Position numbers and translations under genes: made by a program
Source: Gambelia wislizenii
Lineage: Eukaryota; Chordata; Lepidosauria; Squamata; Crotaphytidae
Direction of reading: 5' to 3'
Assembly (NCBI GenBank): GCA_030847615.1
Contig: JAUMIR010000002.1
Span: forward strand, 202,227,809 to 202,291,808
DNA: 64,000 nt
Shown here: piece after piece, positions 52,692 to 63,869 of the stretch
Numbering within the stretch: the stretch's first letter is position 1
Layout: every line of letters starts with the position of its first letter
The notes under the pieces: generated by a model
Told to the model about the DNA's origin: nothing
Database searches by the model: none
What the model saw: only the letters and a program-made list of their open reading frames with translations

Positions 52692-54225
52692 CAATAAACT
52701 ACAGCCTAGCATAGTGGATCCTGGATATCGTAGTCTAATTACGACTATGCCAGAAAGTTTCCAGTCTACCTAACTGTCTAGCTATGGCTTGCTTAAGTTG
52801 CTTTGCCATGTTATGGTGCTTTGCTCTTTAATGGCTCTTGCCAGTTGAGTCCTACTTCCTTTATTCCACCTTTCAGAACTCTGGTGGACACTTTAAGTCC
52901 CAGTGATCTGCTGGCACTTGACTTCTTAACAATCTACACTGGAGTGGTAGCTTTTCCAGAAAAAGCTGAAGGTTCTGAAATGTTTTGCTCTTACCCTTGT
53001 CAATATTTTCTGCTGGGTTTCCATGGTGAGACCTTGTATATGCTGTAGCTTAGCAGACTTGTACTATCAGCTAACAAACAATGGCAGTGCATGTTATCAA
53101 GTGGGTGAAAGCCAGCTAGGAGTCAGAATCTCATTTCCCATTCCTGGCTCTCCACTGGTATGGAAATCTCAGCGTATTCCAGCAGAAATAGCCAGTGTTT
53201 AGACTTTAAGTGTTAGAGGGCGTAGAATGCCTCAGAGTTTGTAGAAGTGTTCTATACCAGGCTGTCCTGCAGCTACAATGCCAGAAATGTTCTTGCAACA
53301 GAGTTCTTTCCATTCTTCTAAAAGTGTTAGCAGATGTAGTAGAAACCAGTGTAAATTACAGGGTCTGGCAACTAATGGGCCTTTGTTTTATGCTTTTTGT
53401 ATCCCTAGGCTCAGTTGTGCATGTAAGAATGATAAGTCCAAACTCCTCACTGAGACCGTTCTCTCTCACTGCAACATAATACATTATCCTTGAGACTTAT
53501 GTGATCTCCAATTCATTCAGATAGACCCCTTCCATCAATGGTGAATTAGTGGCTTAGCCTTAGGGACCATTTGTGTAGAGGCTTCTGTTCTTGCCTCACC
53601 TCAGCAGCAAAAGCCCTGTGTGTCTTCTCCACAGTGCTAAAAGTTCTCCATGTTTGGGTAGCAGGTTGATTAATCAGGATTGTGATTTCTTGAAGAATTA
53701 TAACCCCCCCACCCCCGTTTCCTTTAATAGCCTGAGGAAGAAAAATATCTGTTGTATGGACTTGGATGGGTAGGAAACACCTGTCAGTAGCAGAAATGGC
53801 AAACAATGCTAATATATAGTAGGCAATAGGTACAGTTACAAATATGCTTCTCTGATGCTGCAGATTCATATTAACTGGGAATTAGTATTGGCCCTTTCAG
53901 ACTAAATGCCTTTTCATCCCAGTTTCCCCCTATGTGTAGAGAAACTGTGTATAAGAAAATTGGCTTTCACTGATGGGAAGTGTGGTGTAAGAATTTTTAA
54001 TAACAAGAGTGTGCAGGTAGGTTAAGAATGGGAGATATGTGTCATATTTCAGATACCATGTTGTATATTAAACATAGAGTCCAATTCGTTCCATCCATAA
54101 CAATGGGTGTGACTTAGTTCTTGATCCAGAGCTATTGGTATATTTTAACAGTATCTGGCCAGTGATTAAGTAAGAGGTTGATAGGGCTAGTTCTATGTCA
54201 GTTGGCTGTGCTGTAGCCCAGTACA
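52692..54225. other. No gene seen
   Basis: Nothing recognised; short frames only. Confidence 0.45.
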
Positions 54226-54365
54226 TGAGTGTGTATGTGCCTTCAAGTTGCCTGTTGACTTAATGGCACCCCATGAATTTCTTAGGGTTTTCTTAGGCAA
54301 GAAATACTCAGAGGTGGTTTTGCCAGTTCCTTCCTCTGAAATACAGTTTACAGTACCTGACATGA
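54226..54365 (-). repeat. 5S-headed SINE, 3' part
   Basis: Plus-strand GTGCCTTCAAGTTGCCTGTT, CCATGAATTTCTTAGGGTTT and TTTGCCAGTTCCTTCCTCTG are the inverted tail of the 5S-SINE family at 13441. The 5S head is mostly missing. Confidence 0.75.
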
Positions 54366-54497
54366 GATACTTACCTTATTGTGTCATGGAAATACTAGGA
54401 GCCATTCACTGTGAGAACAATTCAGAGTGCGTTTATCAACTGTTGTGGATGTAGTGAAATACCCTTTTGGAGGATAAGTGAACTTTTCTCTAAATTA

Positions 54498-54712
54498 CAG
54501 TTGTTCCTCCATATCCATGGATTTAAGTAGTCACAGCTTGAAAACATTCTTTAAAAAATAATAATCCAAAAAGGAAACCTTGATTTTGCCACCTTATATA
54601 AGGGACAACATTTTGCTGTACTATGGCATATAATGGGACTTGAGTATTCATGGATTTTGGTATCCCCAGGGGGTCCTGGAACCCAACCCCAGCAAATTTG
54701 AAGGGACAACTG
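54498..54712 (-). mobile_element. Tigger/mariner-like non-autonomous transposon
   Basis: CAGTTGTTCCTCCATATCCA left, TTTGAAGGGACAACTG right. The body is the reverse complement of 35720-35950 (ATGGGACTTGAGTATTCATG). TA precedes it; the right flank TA is not preserved. Confidence 0.8.
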
Positions 54713-54984
54713 GACTACCAAGCCTGTAATATCAGCTTGGGGGGTTCTTCTAGCCTGAGAACCCCTTAACCAATCTTCCAAGTTACTACCAAGTATTTTA
54801 CAGATTATAATCTGAAGCATTTGAGGAGCTGCCTTTGATCTTCAGCAAAGTTAGCTAGCTTTTTTCAGCTAGAGGGCTGAATTAACTTTCAGAGATATTC
54901 TTGTGGGGAAGTCAAAAGGATGGGACCCAAATACCAGAATGTTTTTATCTTAAAGTTCTTACTGACACTAAGGGGAATCCACGT

Positions 54985-55170
54985 GACACAAATAATACAG
55001 TTTGAAACTGGATTATTTGCATAGTGCCTTCCTATGGAATCCTGGGATTTTTACAAGGTTTTTAGCCTTCTCTGACAAAGAGTGCTGGTGCCTTGCCAAA
55101 CTACAAATCCCAAGATTCCATAGGAAGGAGCCACGCAAATAATCCAGTTTCAACCTGGATTATTTCTCTA
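54985..55170. mobile_element. Palindromic MITE
   Basis: AAACTGGATTATTTGCATAG and TGCCTTCCTATGGAATCCTG at the left are mirrored by AAGATTCCATAGGAAGGAGC and CACGCAAATAATCCAGTTTC at the right. A different foldback family from the one at 48470. Confidence 0.8.
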
Positions 55171-57970
55171 GTGTGGATGCCCCCGATTTAGCAGAGGTAT
55201 TTCCAATTTTTTAGAATGGTCAACAACAACAAAAGTACAGAAGCTAGGAAACCACACAATGATGGTATTGTGAAGAAGGGGCATAGCCAGGTTCTATTTT
55301 CAAGAATGTCAAATTTGGCCCCAGAATCTGAAGTTTCACCAACCTGTATCTTCAGATTCAATAATGGCTCAGATTATTTTACCTCTACAGGGATTTGCCT
55401 TGTCAGTGTTACAGCAGCTCTCAGCCTCAGGTGTGCAAGGGTGCACTCTTGCTGAGCTGCTTCTCTAGCTATATTTAGGCCTAGAAGTGCTCCTGTTCCT
55501 GGAGAATTTGTCAGTTCTATATTGGTACTGAGAGCATTCTAAGCAGTCCTCAAGCTACAGCACTCATTAATCCCTTTTTCCTGACTCCTCTTCTCCCAGC
55601 CCCTGCACTAAGCAATGTAGGTGGCTTTGCCTGAACAGTCAGGATGGTCCTAAACATTCATTTAGTGCTTCCTTCATTTTTAGCCTCCAATTATCAAGAT
55701 AGCATTGGGGTACTTTTCTACCAATTGGTATAGTTTATGTGGAAAATATAGATTAATTCTGAAAGGATGCATTCACAAATACAAACTAAATCTAGTTGAT
55801 GTTATGTAGTTGTGTACTGGGCATGCATGTAGGTCTGCACACCTTTTTATACTTTAGCCATATATGGTGGTGGTCTTTTGATGATCTTGTAATTCTTAAT
55901 GTGCTGATATAACTAACCTAGATCAAGCAATGTGATATGAAGCAGGGAGTTTGACAGAAGGAGGCTCTTGTGTGCAATTTTTACTGGCAAGCCCATATGG
56001 ACAGCAAATGATTTGTCACATACAGGAAATCCTGAGTCTTCAAGTTCCACTACTTGAAGACAAGGAGGTTGTGATGCTTCAGCCATTGCACTGATTTAGA
56101 AACTAAATCCAAGATTTGAATATATTAGGATTCTTGTTTTTTAAAAAAACAACTTTTGTGCCAAGCAAATGTGCCAGGAATATATTCCACAATTCATAGC
56201 ATATTTCTCTTTCAGGATGAAAAGCTTGGGCTGCTTCAAGAAACAGGCAATTAGATCATGTGTGTAGGAACAGTGAATTCCCAGCCATGATAATTAAATG
56301 TTGCTTTTCAGGCCCTTGAGTGTCTTGATTTCCACCAAATGCTGACTGCATATTTCCATGACTCTGGGATAATTTGTTTTTAAATGGGAGGACAATAATT
56401 TTTAAGATGCCAAATTATGTGACTTATATGTGGCCACAAGTTTACTGCTGAAACCCTGCTCAAGTTTCTGTGGAAGATTAAAAATGTAATGTTAAGCTTA
56501 TAAATCCTCCTTCATAATTTGATCCTAGAATGATCTAGCTTTGAAGGCAGGGCTGAATACAAGTCAAACCTTTTCCAAGGTAATAACTTAAGTTCTCCTT
56601 GTTGTATCATTGTGCACAGTTAAGCATTTTTGCTTGAGTTCCAGCTGTATGCACATGGTTTAGAGCTTATGTGAACTGCATCCGCCATATATTGAAATAA
56701 AAGGGCATTCTTATGGCACATTAACGCAGGCGTTCTAACTTGGGTCACCCCAGATGTTTTAGACAGCAGTGCCCACCCATCTCAACTTGGGTGGATGAAG
56801 GTTGGGAAAGATAGAGGTTGTAGTCTAAAACATCTGGCTGTGCCCCAATTAAGAGAGACTGCCTTAGGGTCTAAGACACACTGTGACGAAGATTTTCTTG
56901 TGCTAGAATAATCAGGAGCATGAAGCATATCCTTGTAACCTGGTTGCTTCACTATTTACAATTTTCCTTCAATATTCCCTCATTTATGTGCATCTGTATA
57001 AGGAGGTTATTTTTTCATGTACTTGAAGTGGATGTTTGTCCACGTAAATGTTTGCTACAACTCTTTTAGTCTTTAAGGAGTCACAAAACGTGCACTGTGG
57101 TAACCCTTTGGAATAGACCAGAGCCTCTTTCATTGCATAAGCACATTAACCTCCTTGGCTGCTGCTAACCTAGAAACCTTAAACACTACCATACAATTCC
57201 CTCACCAAAGGTGTACTTTTTGCTGCTGAGTTTTTTTCTCCCTAGCCAGCGGTGTACTTTTTGTTGCTTAAAATGGTGGGACTTCTATCTTGCATGACTA
57301 TAGGGCCCCCCTATTTGTCCCTTCTGCAATCCTTGAGGAGGTGAACTGTTTAGCTGAAGCTGTAGAGTCCTCTTTTAAGCCGTTTCAGGTTTTGTGCACA
57401 GCCATTGTCTTCCATTGCAGGTTTGGGGCATAGTGTCTGAGAGTGTGATTTACAATGGCTCCACTAATGTTTTGTATGCCACCTGAAAATGGTGGATAAA
57501 GGGCCTTTGTTTCTTCTAGGCAGCTTTTATGCTAGTGACCATTAGTAAACTGTTCTCTTCCTCTAAGGGAGAGGCTTAGGAGGCTGGGGCAAGCATTTTG
57601 CAAGAACATAGCTTTTCTGTCTGGTTTGAAACCATTCTAGTTAATATGGGCAAGGATTTTATGAATCAACATATGAACGCAGGCCGCACCCTGACTGGTG
57701 GGGGTGACAAGAACTTGCTCCACCTCTTCTCTGCTATACTACAGCTGCACAGCCTGATCAGTACTTTCTGTCTGCTGCAGACCTGCATGTGCTGCTGGAG
57801 GAAAGCAGCTGTATATCAGTTTTCTTGTATTCCCTCATGTGCTGTGGGGACAGCCTGTGGTAACTGCCTTTCTTGGCAGTTAAAAGGGCTTTCCAGGTTG
57901 CTATCAGCACCAGCAGCAGCCTTTAGAGGATTAGCCTCTTGGCCTGAGGGGGTATGAGAGGAACAGATTC
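55171..57970. other. No gene seen
   Basis: A palindromic MITE lies at 56727-56865 (CCCCAGATGTTTTAGAC mirrored by GTCTAAAACATCTGG). A 119-codon frame at 57598-57957 ends next to the DIRS border and has no recognised motif. Confidence 0.45.
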
Positions 57971-57975
57971 TTATA

Positions 57976-58116
57976 TTTCCCAGTGGGGAGGGCTCCAGAG
58001 CATCCGTCTGCTTTGGGTTGTCCCTCCCCATTGCTCCCGGTAGGCAGGAAACAAACTTTTGGGACCGCCCCCGGTGAGGTCATCTAGTAGGGACGACCCC
58101 CGGCTGGTCAGTCTGT
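57976..58116 (+). repeat. DIRS left inverted terminal repeat
   Basis: TTTCCCAGTGGGGAGGGCTC at the start, then CATCCGTCTGCTTTGGGTTG, GGACCGCCCCCGGTGAGGTC and GGGACGACCCCCGGCTGGTC. About 135 bp are the reverse complement of the right end with very few mismatches; the outermost ~25 bp differ from the right end, as is normal for DIRS. Confidence 0.95.
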
Positions 58117-58276
58117 TTCCTGCCTAGCTCCTGGTAGGACGTGGATTGTTTTGCTCCCTGCAACCCCCCTCCATGTGGTGGCCGCCATTTTGATTTAGAT
58201 TTAAAAAAAAAAAAAACTTTTAATTTTAAAGTTCCATTGGTGGCTTACCTGGTGGAGAGAGGGAGTAGGGGGAGAA

Positions 58277-60346
58277 ATGAATCCAACTGATATGGATGCA
58301 GTGATTGCAGCGGTGATCGCTAGCGAGCGATCAACCCGGCAGGGCAGCGCCAGCAGGGGCGCCCAAGAGGAGCCGGGTTCAAACGGCAGCGCGGGAACCA
58401 ACAGCAGCAGCGCAGCAGCAGGCAAGGGCAGCGGCGGCAAGAAGAGGCCGGCTAAGGAGGGGAAGACCTCCGCCCCGGCCGCCGCACGCTGCGCCCCGCT
58501 CCCTCCCCGCCCGGTGGGGCGCAGGGACGAGCGGGAAGAGGAGACCCCCACGCGGCCCCTCCAGGAGGAGGAGGCGTGTCCCGAGCCCCAGAGCGGGGAG
58601 GAGGACGCAGCGCGGGCGCTCCTGGGCCCTCCGGACGCCGCGGGAGAGCCAGTCCCCCAGCCGCAGCCAGCGGCCGCAGTGAGTCTGTCCGGGGCCCCAG
58701 GTGCAGGGACAGAGGGGAGGGAGATTCCCCCAGCGGTGGCCGAGTGGCTTAAAGCCTCCATGGCCAGAGAGGCAGCGAACTGGCTGGCGGCCGGCCTCCT
58801 CCAGCAGGGCTGGCCGGGATTCCCTGCACCAGGGTGGGGGGGAGACCTCCAGGGGGCGCGGGACCCCCCCATCCCCACGCCAGCGGGTACCGGGCCCCAG
58901 CGGGTGGGCACCCAGACCCAGGCCCCGCAGAGAGGGGGAAAGGGGGGCGGCCTTAGCAAGAGCAAGAGCAGGCGCCCCCCGGCCAGCGCAATGGCCTCTA
59001 CAGCGGCAGCAACAGCAGCAGCAGCCAGGCCGGACTCCAGGCATCCCCCAGGTCCTAGCGCCCGCCTGCTACCCCACCTTGCCACAGACTGCCTACAGGG
59101 AGACCCCTCCGACGAGGAGGACCTCGGGGCCTCAGATAAGGAGGAGGAGTCAGGCCAACAGCCCCCCAGCAAGCGCCAGAAGGGCCTCCAGCAGCTCCAG
59201 GAGGGGGAGGAAGAGGCAGTGTCAGTTTACTCCTCAGAGGGGGAGGAGGTCGACCCCCTGGAGAACTCTGACAGAGAGGAGGGGGAGTTATCAGAGGAAG
59301 AGACTGCCAACACCTCAGAGACACCCCGGCCCTCAGCCAAACTGTTTTCTATGGACGACTTTGCAGTCCTCCTTAAGAAAGCAGTGAGAACTCTGGGGCT
59401 GGAACTGCCCAAGAGCCAGCAGTCACAGCCAGACCCAGACTTACCAGAGATATCCGGTGAATTCTTCCCGGACTCTCAGGCTGAAACCCTTGAAATGCCT
59501 GTCCCCGCCACACTGATGCGCACAATACGCGATGAGTGGGCATCGCCTGCCATGATTAAAGGACAGCCTAGCCATGCCAAGAAATTATACGCCCTGCCTA
59601 AGAAGGTCATGAGCAAGTTGCAGGTGCCCCTCATCGACGCGCCGGTCTCAGAGTTGGTATCCTCTGCAATTTTTTGCCGCGATGGAGAGGAGACCCTGAA
59701 GATCCCTGAGGACAGGCGGATGGACACTGCGCTGAAGAGGGCCCACGAGGCACTCTCGCTGGCTATCCGTGCCTCCTCCACAGCCACCATGATGGCTAGA
59801 GCAGCGAGACAATGGGCGAAGGATGCGCTGGCGGACACTCCCAGGTCCCAGACCAGAATACGCCAGGATCTCAACAAGCTGGAGAAGGCATCAGCCTTCT
59901 TGGCAGACAGTACCTTGGATTCAGTCCAGTTCTGCGCAAGGGCTCAGGCCGCAACAGTGGCAGCGAGGAGACAAGTATGGCTGAAATCATGGAACGCTGA
60001 CTTCAAGTCCAAACAGAATCTGGTTTCATCCCCCTTTCTGGGTGAGAAGCTATTCGGGGAGTCCCTCGAACCGGTCCTGGTGGAGGACAAGGACAAGAAG
60101 AAGAAAACCCTGGCGTCAGCCAGGAGGCGGGAGGACAGGAGGCCTTCCAAGCGTTACAGGCCTTTTCGTCCCTCAGGAGGACAGCAGACTCCAGCAACTG
60201 GATCATCCACGAACAGACCCCGAGATGTCAAACCTTCAGGAACCCGATGGGGAGACAACCGTTACCAGAAGCGCAACCAACGGGCCGACGCACCAAAGCC
60301 AAGCCAGAACCAGACCACCAAGAGCAACAACAGAAGTCATCAATGA
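58277..60346 (+). CDS. DIRS ORF1, gag-like protein, 689 aa
   Basis: Putative structural (gag-like) protein of the element. The N-terminal half is low-complexity, rich in Ala, Gly, Pro, Glu and Arg (for example EEETPTRPLQEEEACPEPQS). An acidic stretch with DREEGELSEEETANTSE lies near residues 330-350. The C-terminal half is the conserved DIRS gag region: ARAARQWAKDALADTP, AARRQVWLKSWNADFKSKQN, then FLGEKLFGESLEPVLVEDKD and a basic end. Intact from ATG to TGA. Its end overlaps the following RT frame, which is in the +1 register. Confidence 0.85.
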   Translation: MNPTDMDAVIAAVIASERSTRQGSASRGAQEEPGSNGSAGTNSSSAAAGKGSGGKKRPAKEGKTSAPAAARCAPLPPRPVGRRDEREEETPTRPLQEEEACPEPQSGEEDAARALLGPPDAAGEPVPQPQPAAAVSLSGAPGAGTEGREIPPAVAEWLKASMAREAANWLAAGLLQQGWPGFPAPGWGGDLQGARDPPIPTPAGTGPQRVGTQTQAPQRGGKGGGLSKSKSRRPPASAMASTAAATAAAARPDSRHPPGPSARLLPHLATDCLQGDPSDEEDLGASDKEEESGQQPPSKRQKGLQQLQEGEEEAVSVYSSEGEEVDPLENSDREEGELSEEETANTSETPRPSAKLFSMDDFAVLLKKAVRTLGLELPKSQQSQPDPDLPEISGEFFPDSQAETLEMPVPATLMRTIRDEWASPAMIKGQPSHAKKLYALPKKVMSKLQVPLIDAPVSELVSSAIFCRDGEETLKIPEDRRMDTALKRAHEALSLAIRASSTATMMARAARQWAKDALADTPRSQTRIRQDLNKLEKASAFLADSTLDSVQFCARAQAATVAARRQVWLKSWNADFKSKQNLVSSPFLGEKLFGESLEPVLVEDKDKKKKTLASARRREDRRPSKRYRPFRPSGGQQTPATGSSTNRPRDVKPSGTRWGDNRYQKRNQRADAPKPSQNQTTKSNNRSHQ

Positions 60347-62235
60347 CGCCAGTCCCCCCGTGGGGGGCCGCCTGCAGGCCTTCGTGGAGGCGTGGGAGGA
60401 CTCTACCTCGGACAGATGGGTCCTCCAATCAATCCGGGAGGGCTACCGGATAGAGTTCTCCCAGCAGCCCCCACGTTGGTTCATCCCCACCCCTCGACAG
60501 CGAGATGTTCGCAAACAACACCTCATGGAGGAAGCAATTCAACATTTGCTCCAGGCGGGAGCAATAGAGGAAGTGCCCGACACAGAACGCAGCAGGGGGT
60601 GCTACTCCATCCTTTTCCTGGTTCCAAAGAAGAATGGAACCTGGAGAGCGGTCCTGAACCTGAAGGGGATCAACAGGTTTGTCCGCCAGAGGAAGTTCAG
60701 AATGGAGACACTGAAGCACATATTGGAGGCATTAAGACCCGGAGACGTCCTATCGTCGCTGGATCTGCAGGACGCGTACCTCCACATCCCCATCCACCCA
60801 GAGCATCGCCGCTTCCTACGTTTCTGTTACTGCAACAGACACTTCCAGTACAAGGCCCTTCCCTTTGGCCTTTCATCGGCGCCCAGGGTGTTCACCAAGA
60901 TCATGGTAGCACTAGTGGCGCGCTGGAGGCGCTTAGGGCTGCATGTCTATCCTTATCTAGACGACTTGTTGATTCGATCCTCTTCTCATCAGAAGGCGGC
61001 CCAAGACGTAAACCGGATTCTGGAGTCCCTTCAAGCGCATGGATTCCAAGTCAACTTCGAGAAGAGCCAGTTAACCCCAGCTCAGCGGATACAGCACCTG
61101 GGGGCCTTGATAGACGTGGCCATGGGGCAGGTACTCCTGCCCTCGGAAAGGATCCAGGCCATCCAGCGGGCAATCCAAAAGGTGAGGTCCGAGACCAGGG
61201 TGGACATCATGGACCTCGCTCGACTTCAGGGGCTCATGATCGCAGCAATCGATTGCCTGCCGTGGGCAAGGTTCCACGCCAGAACTCTGCAGTGGTTCCT
61301 GCTTCCGTTCCAGAACGAGATCGCCCTCAAGAGACATCAGAAGGTACGGGTGACACAGGAGGTGCTGACCTCTCTGGAATGGTGGGACTCTCCTGCGATA
61401 GAGACTGGGCGCCTGTTGTGGAGGCTGGACGCCATTCAGATCACAACAGACGCCAGCCTGAGAGGATGGGGAGCACATTGTGGACCACACCTTGCCCAGG
61501 GCAAATGGACAAGGGAGGAGGCGGCGCACAGCATCAATTGGCTGGAACTCAGAGCGGTACGGCTAGCACTTTTGGCCTTTACGGACCTTTACGGACCTGA
61601 TCAGGGGCAAGCCAGTGCTAGTGCGGACAGACAACATCACAACGAAGGCGCACATAAACCGACAGGGGGGCACCAGGTCACGTGCCCTTATGAAAGAAGC
61701 AACACGCCTACTGGAATGGGCGGAGAGGAACCTAATCTCTATAGAAGCGGAACACCTTCAGGGAGTCCTCAACTCCAAGGCGGACTGGCTCAGCCGCTCG
61801 GATATAGACCAGAGCGAGTGGAGCCTGCATCAGGAAGTGTTCGAGACCATCACCCAGACCATGGGACGACCGGAGGTCGATCTCTTTGCCTCCCCGGCGA
61901 ACGCAAAGCTACCTCGCTTCTTTTCCAGATATCTCACGGAAGGAGCGGAGGCGATGGATGCCCTAACGACACCATGGCCTCACGTTCTGCTATACGCTTT
62001 TCCGCCACTGCAGCTCTTACCAAGAGTCCTGAACAGGATCCGATCAGAGGGGGCGGAGGTCCTGCTGGTGGCACCAGAGTGGCCCCGCCGGTCCTGGTTT
62101 CCGGACATCCTAGAGATGGCAGTAGAATCACGCCCCCTGCCAGCACGACAGGATCTTCTGACACAGGGGCAGGTGCAGCACCCGGACCCCGGTTGGCTTC
62201 AGCTCCACGTGTGGAGGTTGAAAGGCAGATGTTAG
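60042..62235 (+). pseudogene. DIRS RT/RNase H ORF, broken by a 10-bp duplication
   Basis: RT begins within the overlap with ORF1: LQAGAIEEVPDTERSRGCYS, FLVPKKNGTWRAVLNLKGIN, LSSLDLQDAYLHIPIHPEHR, YKALPFGLSSAPRVFTKIM and VYPYLDDLLIRSSSHQ (catalytic YLDD). RNase H follows: IQITTDASLRGWGAHCG, then SINWLELRAVRLALLAF. At 61576-61595 the 10-mer CCTTTACGGA is doubled, throwing translation out of frame. The rest of RNase H (VRTDNITTKAHINRQGG, NSKADWLSR) and the downstream DIRS domain (RPEVDLFASPANAKLPRFFS, LVAPEWPRRSWFPDI) continue in another register to the stop at 62233-62235. All domains are present; only this lesion separates them. Confidence 0.93.
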
Positions 62236-63263
62236 CAGCGAGTGGCTACTCCCAGAGTGTTGTCGACACCATCCTGGCATCCAGAAGGGAGTCTACCCAG
62301 CGTATTTACGAATATACCTTTAGGGTTTTTCGTCGATGGTGCAACAGGAAGAAAAGAGACTTCAGACAGGTCTCGGTCCCGGCCCTGCTTGATTTCCTGC
62401 AGGAGGGCGTGGAGGCCGGACTGAGACCAAATACCATCAAGAGGCAGATAGCAGCAGTCACTTCCTTCCTGCCTCCAGAGAAGGCGGCACAGGTGGCCCA
62501 GCACCCTCATGTACGTCGCTTCGTCAAGGGCTTAGCAAACACAGCACCACCTACGGTGCACAGATTCCCCACATGGGACCTGCATACGGTCCTGAAGGCA
62601 TTGACAGCCCATCCATTTGAGCCCCTGAGGGAAGTTCCCTTGAAGTTCCTGACATGGAAGGTACTTTTCCTAGTAGCGATTACATCGGCACGTAGGATAT
62701 CTGAGCTGGCAGCACTCTCCATTAGACGAGACCTATGCATCTTCAGACCGGACTCAGTAGTACTGCGCCTTAGGCCGGATTTCAAGCCAAAGATCAATTC
62801 GGCGTTCCACAGAGCGCAGGAGGTGATATTGCCGTCCTTCTGTCCAAACCCAACAAGGGAGTTGGAGAAGATATGGCACACGCTGGACGTACGCAGGGCT
62901 CTGCGCATCTACATCAGAAGAACAAGACCATTCAGGATATCAGAGGCCATGTTCGTGTCTCCATATGCCAAATACCTGGGGCGGAAGGTATCACCATCAT
63001 CCTTGGGCCGCTGGATACGTAGCTGCATCGTAGCGTGCTACCAGGCCCTACGCCTGGAGGTGCCGGAGGGGATTCTGCCGCACTCGACACGGAGTGCAGC
63101 GACCTCAGCGGCCTGGGAGAAAGACGCGACACTGGAGGAGATATGCAGGGCGGCGACCTGGAAAACGGCCTCCACCTTTGTTCGACATTACAGACTGGAC
63201 AGGATGCAATCTGCCGAGGCAGCATTTGGCAGAAGGGTCCTGCAGCAGGTAGCACAAGTCTAG
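62229..63263 (+). CDS. DIRS tyrosine recombinase, about 344 aa
   Basis: Integrates the circular DNA copy by site-specific recombination (family knowledge). The start chosen is the ATG at 62229, which overlaps the RT ORF stop as ATGTTAG. N-terminal SAM-like domain: SRRESTQRIYEYTFRVFRRW, RPNTIKRQIAAVTSFL. The catalytic domain shows the first Arg in TSARRISELAALS, the His-X-X-Arg pair in LPHSTRSAATSAAWEKDA, and the nucleophile Tyr in TFVRHYRLDRM. All key residues are present and the frame is open. By translation it fuses upstream with RT only because of the 10-bp duplication. Confidence 0.94.
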   Translation: MLAASGYSQSVVDTILASRRESTQRIYEYTFRVFRRWCNRKKRDFRQVSVPALLDFLQEGVEAGLRPNTIKRQIAAVTSFLPPEKAAQVAQHPHVRRFVKGLANTAPPTVHRFPTWDLHTVLKALTAHPFEPLREVPLKFLTWKVLFLVAITSARRISELAALSIRRDLCIFRPDSVVLRLRPDFKPKINSAFHRAQEVILPSFCPNPTRELEKIWHTLDVRRALRIYIRRTRPFRISEAMFVSPYAKYLGRKVSPSSLGRWIRSCIVACYQALRLEVPEGILPHSTRSAATSAAWEKDATLEEICRAATWKTASTFVRHYRLDRMQSAEAAFGRRVLQQVAQV

Positions 63264-63310
63264 AAGAGCCCCCATTCGCCAAGCCCACCCTGAGAGGAAG
63301 CTTTTGTAAA

Positions 63311-63413
63311 TCCCAAAGCAGACGGATGCTCTGGAGCCCTCCCCACTGGGAAAAGGAACGTTGGTCTTACCTGTGATACGTTCTTTTCCAGTGGTGAGGC
63401 GAAGAGCATCCGG
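63311..63413 (+). repeat. DIRS internal complementary region
   Basis: TCCCAAAGCAGACGGATGCT through CCCTCCCCACTGGGAAA is the reverse complement of the left terminus; AAAAGGAACGTTGGTCTTAC through GGTGAGGCGAAGAGCATCCG is the reverse complement of the right terminus. The two halves meet at the shared TTT/AAA, as expected for the circle-junction template. Confidence 0.95.
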
Positions 63414-63596
63414 GCCCACCCATTGGCGAATGTAGGAGGAGATGGGTGGTAGGCCCCGGACAGCAGCCCACCAGGAAGCGGGCATGGGGGGCCGAAAAGG
63501 AGGAGGTGCCTGCAGAGGAACAAGCAGAGAGACCCTGAAGACAGGATTTGATCATCGTGAGACAAAGGCGCAAGAAGAGGCGCAAGGCTTTTTCAA

Positions 63597-63767
63597 CAGA
63601 CTGGCCAGCCGGGGGTCGTCCCTACTAGATGACCTCACTGGGGGCGGTCCCAAAAGTTTGTTTCCTGCCTACCGGGAGCAATGGGGAGGGACAACCCAAA
63701 GCAGACGGATGCTCTTCGCCTCACCACTGGAAAAGAACGTATCACAGGTAAGACCAACGTTCCTTTT
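63597..63767 (+). repeat. DIRS right inverted terminal repeat
   Basis: CAGACTGGCCAGCCGGGGGT, ACCTCACTGGGGGCGGTCCC and ACAACCCAAAGCAGACGGAT mirror the left repeat; then a right-specific end TCGCCTCACCACTGGAAAAG, AACGTATCACAGGTAAGACC, ending CAACGTTCCTTTT. Confidence 0.95.
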
Positions 63768-63869
63768 TCTGACAATGCTTCTGGGGTTCAGCTACATTTT
63801 GTGAATGGCTAATAATACAATGCAGTTCTAAGAGCTACCATCTGGACTCTAATATGTAGTGTGTACATC

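Larger units (their letters stand above)
57976..63767 (+). mobile_element. DIRS-type tyrosine-recombinase retrotransposon, full length
   Basis: About 5.8 kb with all structural parts: inverted terminal repeats (57976-58116 and 63597-63767), an internal complementary region (63311-63413), a gag-like ORF, an RT/RNase H ORF and a tyrosine recombinase ORF. DIRS elements replicate through a circular intermediate and integrate by recombinase, so they make no target duplication (family knowledge); none is seen. Internal bases are GC-rich compared with the flanks. Confidence 0.96.

Noticed and set aside
60042..63263. Single 1073-residue RT-recombinase fusion protein
   Set aside because: The middle third has no DIRS similarity in this frame, while another register carries the true RNase H continuation. 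A 10-bp tandem duplication explains the fusion.
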